Shown one piece after another: positions 62,099-64,000 of a stretch of DNA of 64,000 nucleotides. The first letter of the stretch is position 1; the number at the start of each line of letters is the position of its first letter. Position numbers and translations under genes: made by a program. Where the stretch lies: positions 9,399,228-9,463,227 of the forward strand of contig NW_020312867.1 of NCBI RefSeq assembly GCF_003265705.1, given 5' to 3'. The notes beneath the pieces were generated by a model. It worked only from the letters and a program-made list of their open reading frames with translations. It did not search any database and was not told the origin of the DNA. This DNA comes from Callorhinus ursinus (lineage: Eukaryota; Chordata; Mammalia; Carnivora; Otariidae).

Positions 62099-64000
62099 GT
62101 GAGGAGTGGTTGCGGGTGGGATGGAGGCCGAGGTTTGGGCCCGAGTGCGGGCGGAAGCCCGGGCCGGGGTTGGAGCCGGGGCCAGAGCCTGCCGTGGGAG
62201 CCGGGGCGGGCGAACGCGGGGACGGCGCTGATGCTCGCGCCCCGGCTCTCTTCCAGGTGCTGCTGCACGTGCTGTTCGAGCACGCGGTCGGCTACGCGCT
62301 GCTGGCGCTGAAGGAGGTGGAGGAGATCAGCTTGCTGCTGCCGCAGGTGGGTGAAGGCGGCGGTGGGCTGGCCGGCCGCGCCGCAGCCCCTCGGGCCCCG
62401 GGGCCCCAGCATGCACCGCGCGCTCCCACGTGGCCGGCCGCGCACTGGGGGGTGCGCTGGGCCCGAAAGCTCTAGGGCCGGGCCGGGGCGGGGGTCCTCA
62501 CCCGCGTTCGTGACTAGAGTCGCGTTAGGAGCATTTAGAAGTAAGCCCCCCGGACTCCTCCCCGTACGATGAAGCCGACCGGGATTTAGGGCCTATCTCT
62601 AAAGGGCTCATTTACGCAGCGTGCGGTCGGTTCTCACCTGCGACCAGGGCTGGGAACCGCTGCTTTACTGCGCCCTAGAGGCAAGAGCGAGGGAAGAAAA
62701 CCACTCGTGCTCTGTTCTCCCCCAAGGTAGAGGAGTGCGTGCTCAACCTGGGCAAGTTCCACAACATCGTTCGTCTCGTGGCCTTTTGTCCTTTTGCCTC
62801 GTCCCAGGTTGCCTTGGAAAATGCCAACGCTGTGTCCGAAGGTGAGTCGGCCACAACCGAGTATTTTAGGGAGATGAACGGAGGTTTAGTTGTTGTTGAT
62901 CTTATCCTCATGGGGGGTTTGTGATAGCACTTTCCTTTCCCTGGCTAATTTGTTGTAAGTCAGGTACGTGTTGAGCAGTATTTGGTGTGTACAGGATGTG
63001 GTTTAAAACAGAGCCCAAGGTCTGGGGAATATGGTATTATACTAAATGTTTAAAGTGCACAATCCAGGACCCAGGCTTTGTGGGTGGTAGATGATTCTTA
63101 AGTGAAATCTGGTAGGTGGTTCTTTGGTCATTGTTGAAGTGATTGGAAAAGGCAATGTTGGTACGGAAGAGCCAAGGAAAAAGGTTTGGCCCCAGGACAT
63201 GTAAGTCAGATACTAAATACGTGTCTCCACAGTGCCCCTCGGTATGGTTTAAGGTTTCAATTTTGTACTTCACACACGTGCTGTTGGACCAGAGTCCTGT
63301 TCCTTCCACGGTTGATGCAGGCTTTGCAGTGATGACTTAAGTCTGTCAATCCCCTGAGTGCAGTCACTGATGTCTCCATGTCTCTGAGCAAAGCCTAAAG
63401 CAAGGAAGGATGTAGGCATGCCATCTCAGCATGCCCCGTGGGACCAGTGTGGGGTCAGTTTGTCACGGAATCAGCGGTTAAGGGGACAGATCCCTTTTAT
63501 GATTTAAGCATTCTTCAGCGTGTTAGTGGGAGCTCTGTTCTTTGCCTTGAGGTGTTGTTCATGAGGACCTCCGTCTGCTCTTGGAGACTCACCTGCCATC
63601 CAAAAAGAAGAAAGTACTCCTGGGGGTTGGAGACCCCAAGATCGGTGCTGCTATACAAGAGGAGTTAGGGTACAACTGCCAGACTGGAGGCGTGATAGCT
63701 GAGATCCTGCGAGGTGGGAGCATCCGTTAACATTCTTGACATCTTTGAGAGGGGATCTGGAAATTTAATCAGGGTGCCTAAGGTCGCTTCTGGGAAGCCC
63801 TTCTGCTTGGCTGGCACCCATGGGTGCCGGAGCTGGCCTAGAGCCTTCTCTTGCTCACTGTCTTGCCCTCCTCCAGGGGTTCGTCTGCACTTCCACAACC
63901 TGGTGAAGGGTCTGACGGATCTGTCTGCTTGTAAAGCCCAGTTGGGGCTGGGACACAGCTATTCTCGGGCCAAAGTTAAGTTCAATGTGAACCGGGTGGA
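62096..64000 (+). CDS. NOP56: NOP56, nucleolar protein 56 (first ~165 residues, continues beyond window)
   Basis: NOP56 is a core protein of box C/D snoRNPs; with fibrillarin, NOP58 and SNU13 it directs 2'-O-methylation of rRNA in the nucleolus. Coding join in the window is 62096-62098, 62257-62346, 62727-62841, 63552-63713 and 63877-64000. All junctions are GT-AG and in frame. Residues match human NOP56 (about 594 residues) from the start: [20 protein letters not shown], then the NOP5 N-terminal domain with [33 protein letters not shown] and [20 protein letters not shown]. The coiled coil and Nop domain lie beyond the window. It follows TMC2 in the same orientation, as in human. Confidence 0.97.
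62196..62250 (+). ncRNA. Mirtron-like hairpin at the 3' end of NOP56 intron 1 (MIR1292 position)
   Basis: GGGAGCCGGGGCG (62196-62208) pairs with CGCCCCGGCTCTC (62238-62250) over 13 bp with one G-U wobble, enclosing a 29-nt loop. The stem ends 6 nt before the exon 2 junction, like a 5'-tailed mirtron. Human MIR1292 is in NOP56 intron 1 just downstream of the SCA36 repeat; its 3' arm, as I recall it, is nearly the same as the sequence here, while the 5' arm differs. Whether a small RNA is made in this species is unknown. An alternative 5' arm (62172-62182) could compete. Confidence 0.5.
62257..62346 (+). CDS. NOP56: NOP56 exon 2
   Basis: 30 codons: [20 protein letters not shown] then [10 protein letters not shown]. 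The final segment has LLLPQ where human has LLQPQ, from memory. Acceptor is ctcttccag; donor is cag/gtgggt. Confidence 0.96.
62727..62841 (+). CDS. NOP56: NOP56 exon 3
   Basis: [20 protein letters not shown] then [18 protein letters not shown] plus one base of Gly. It is part of the NOP5 N-terminal fibrillarin-contacting domain. Acceptor is tcccccaag; donor is gaag/gtgagt. Confidence 0.96.
63321..63394 (+). ncRNA. SNORD110: SNORD110, box C/D snoRNA
   Basis: Lies in NOP56 intron 3, as in human. Terminal stem gctttgc (63321-63327) pairs perfectly with gcaaagc (63388-63394). Box C GTGATGA is at 63329-63335, D' CTGA at 63354-63357, C' TGATGT at 63369-63374 and D CTGA at 63384-63387. The 11 nt tctgtcaatcc upstream of D' are complementary to GGATTGACAGA of 18S rRNA. 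The fifth base before D' (63349) pairs with the U corresponding to human 18S U1288, the known SNORD110 methylation target. Release is expected from the spliced intron. Confidence 0.92.
63552..63713 (+). CDS. NOP56: NOP56 exon 4
   Basis: Completes Gly, then [40 protein letters not shown] and [13 protein letters not shown]. Acceptor is gccttgag; donor is cgag/gtggga. Identical or nearly so to human NOP56 from memory. Confidence 0.96.
63877..64000 (+). CDS. NOP56: NOP56 exon 5 (cut by window end)
   Basis: Completes Gly, then [40 protein letters not shown] and two further bases. The acceptor is cctccag. No donor is reached. Confidence 0.95.

Larger units (their letters stand above)
61490..62520. 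promoter_or_regulatory. NOP56: CpG island and NOP56 promoter region
   Basis: Abrupt shift to GC-rich, CpG-dense sequence against an AT-rich background, spanning the upstream region, exon 1, intron 1 and exon 2 of NOP56. There is no TATA box near the expected start. It fits a broad housekeeping promoter. Boundaries by eye. Confidence 0.85.

Noticed and set aside
61592..62445. Long open frames (up to 239 codons) on both strands across the CpG island
   Set aside because: GC-rich composition lowers stop frequency; the frames cross the NOP56 promoter, exon and intron boundaries and have Arg/Gly/Pro-rich content.
63714..63876. Second snoRNA in NOP56 intron 4
   Set aside because: Other NOP56 introns host snoRNAs in human, but this 163-nt intron shows no box C/D pair or H/ACA hairpins. 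They probably lie beyond the window.

Overview
This is mammalian nuclear DNA from an arctoid carnivore (bear, seal or mustelid group). The clearest sign is about three dozen tRNA-Lys-type carnivore SINEs (tRNA-like head 'gcctgggtggctcag', CT-rich body, 'aaataaataaaatctt' tail). They are of arctoid rather than dog or cat type. A carnivore-type L1 3' end near 48 kb agrees with this. The assignment below carnivore level is my inference from remembered consensus sequences.

Two protein-coding genes lie head to tail on the + strand. (1) TMC2: 17 exons (1616 to stop at 51589) encode the C-terminal 772 residues of the hair-cell mechanotransduction channel subunit. By comparison with the human gene these are exons 4-20; exons 1-3 lie upstream of the window. 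All junctions keep frame and all introns are GT-AG. (2) NOP56: exons 1-4 and most of exon 5 (62096 to the window end) encode the first ~165 residues of the box C/D snoRNP core protein. Between them are ~10 kb without a recognised gene, ending in a CpG island that carries the NOP56 promoter. TMC2-NOP56 order matches human 20p13.

Non-coding RNA: NOP56 intron 3 holds SNORD110, with boxes C, D', C' and D, a 7-bp terminal stem and an 11-nt match to 18S rRNA. The 3' end of NOP56 intron 1 can fold into a strong hairpin where human MIR1292 lies. The GGCCTG repeat that in humans sits just upstream (SCA36) is not present as a tandem array here.

TMC2 introns hold two retropseudogenes: a CRIP1 copy (minus strand, intron 7) and a 5'-truncated EIF5B copy (plus strand, intron 19). 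They also hold a decayed hAT-Charlie transposon with transposase remnants and a nested MaLR/LTR insertion (intron 16), a decayed L1 of ~3.5 kb broken by four SINEs (intron 4), MIR and L2 fragments, hAT MITEs and microsatellites. I saw no sign of a wholly novel system. The most interesting items are the intron-1 hairpin and repeat region of NOP56, the two retrocopies and the nested transposons. Repeat family names were assigned by eye and their boundaries are approximate.
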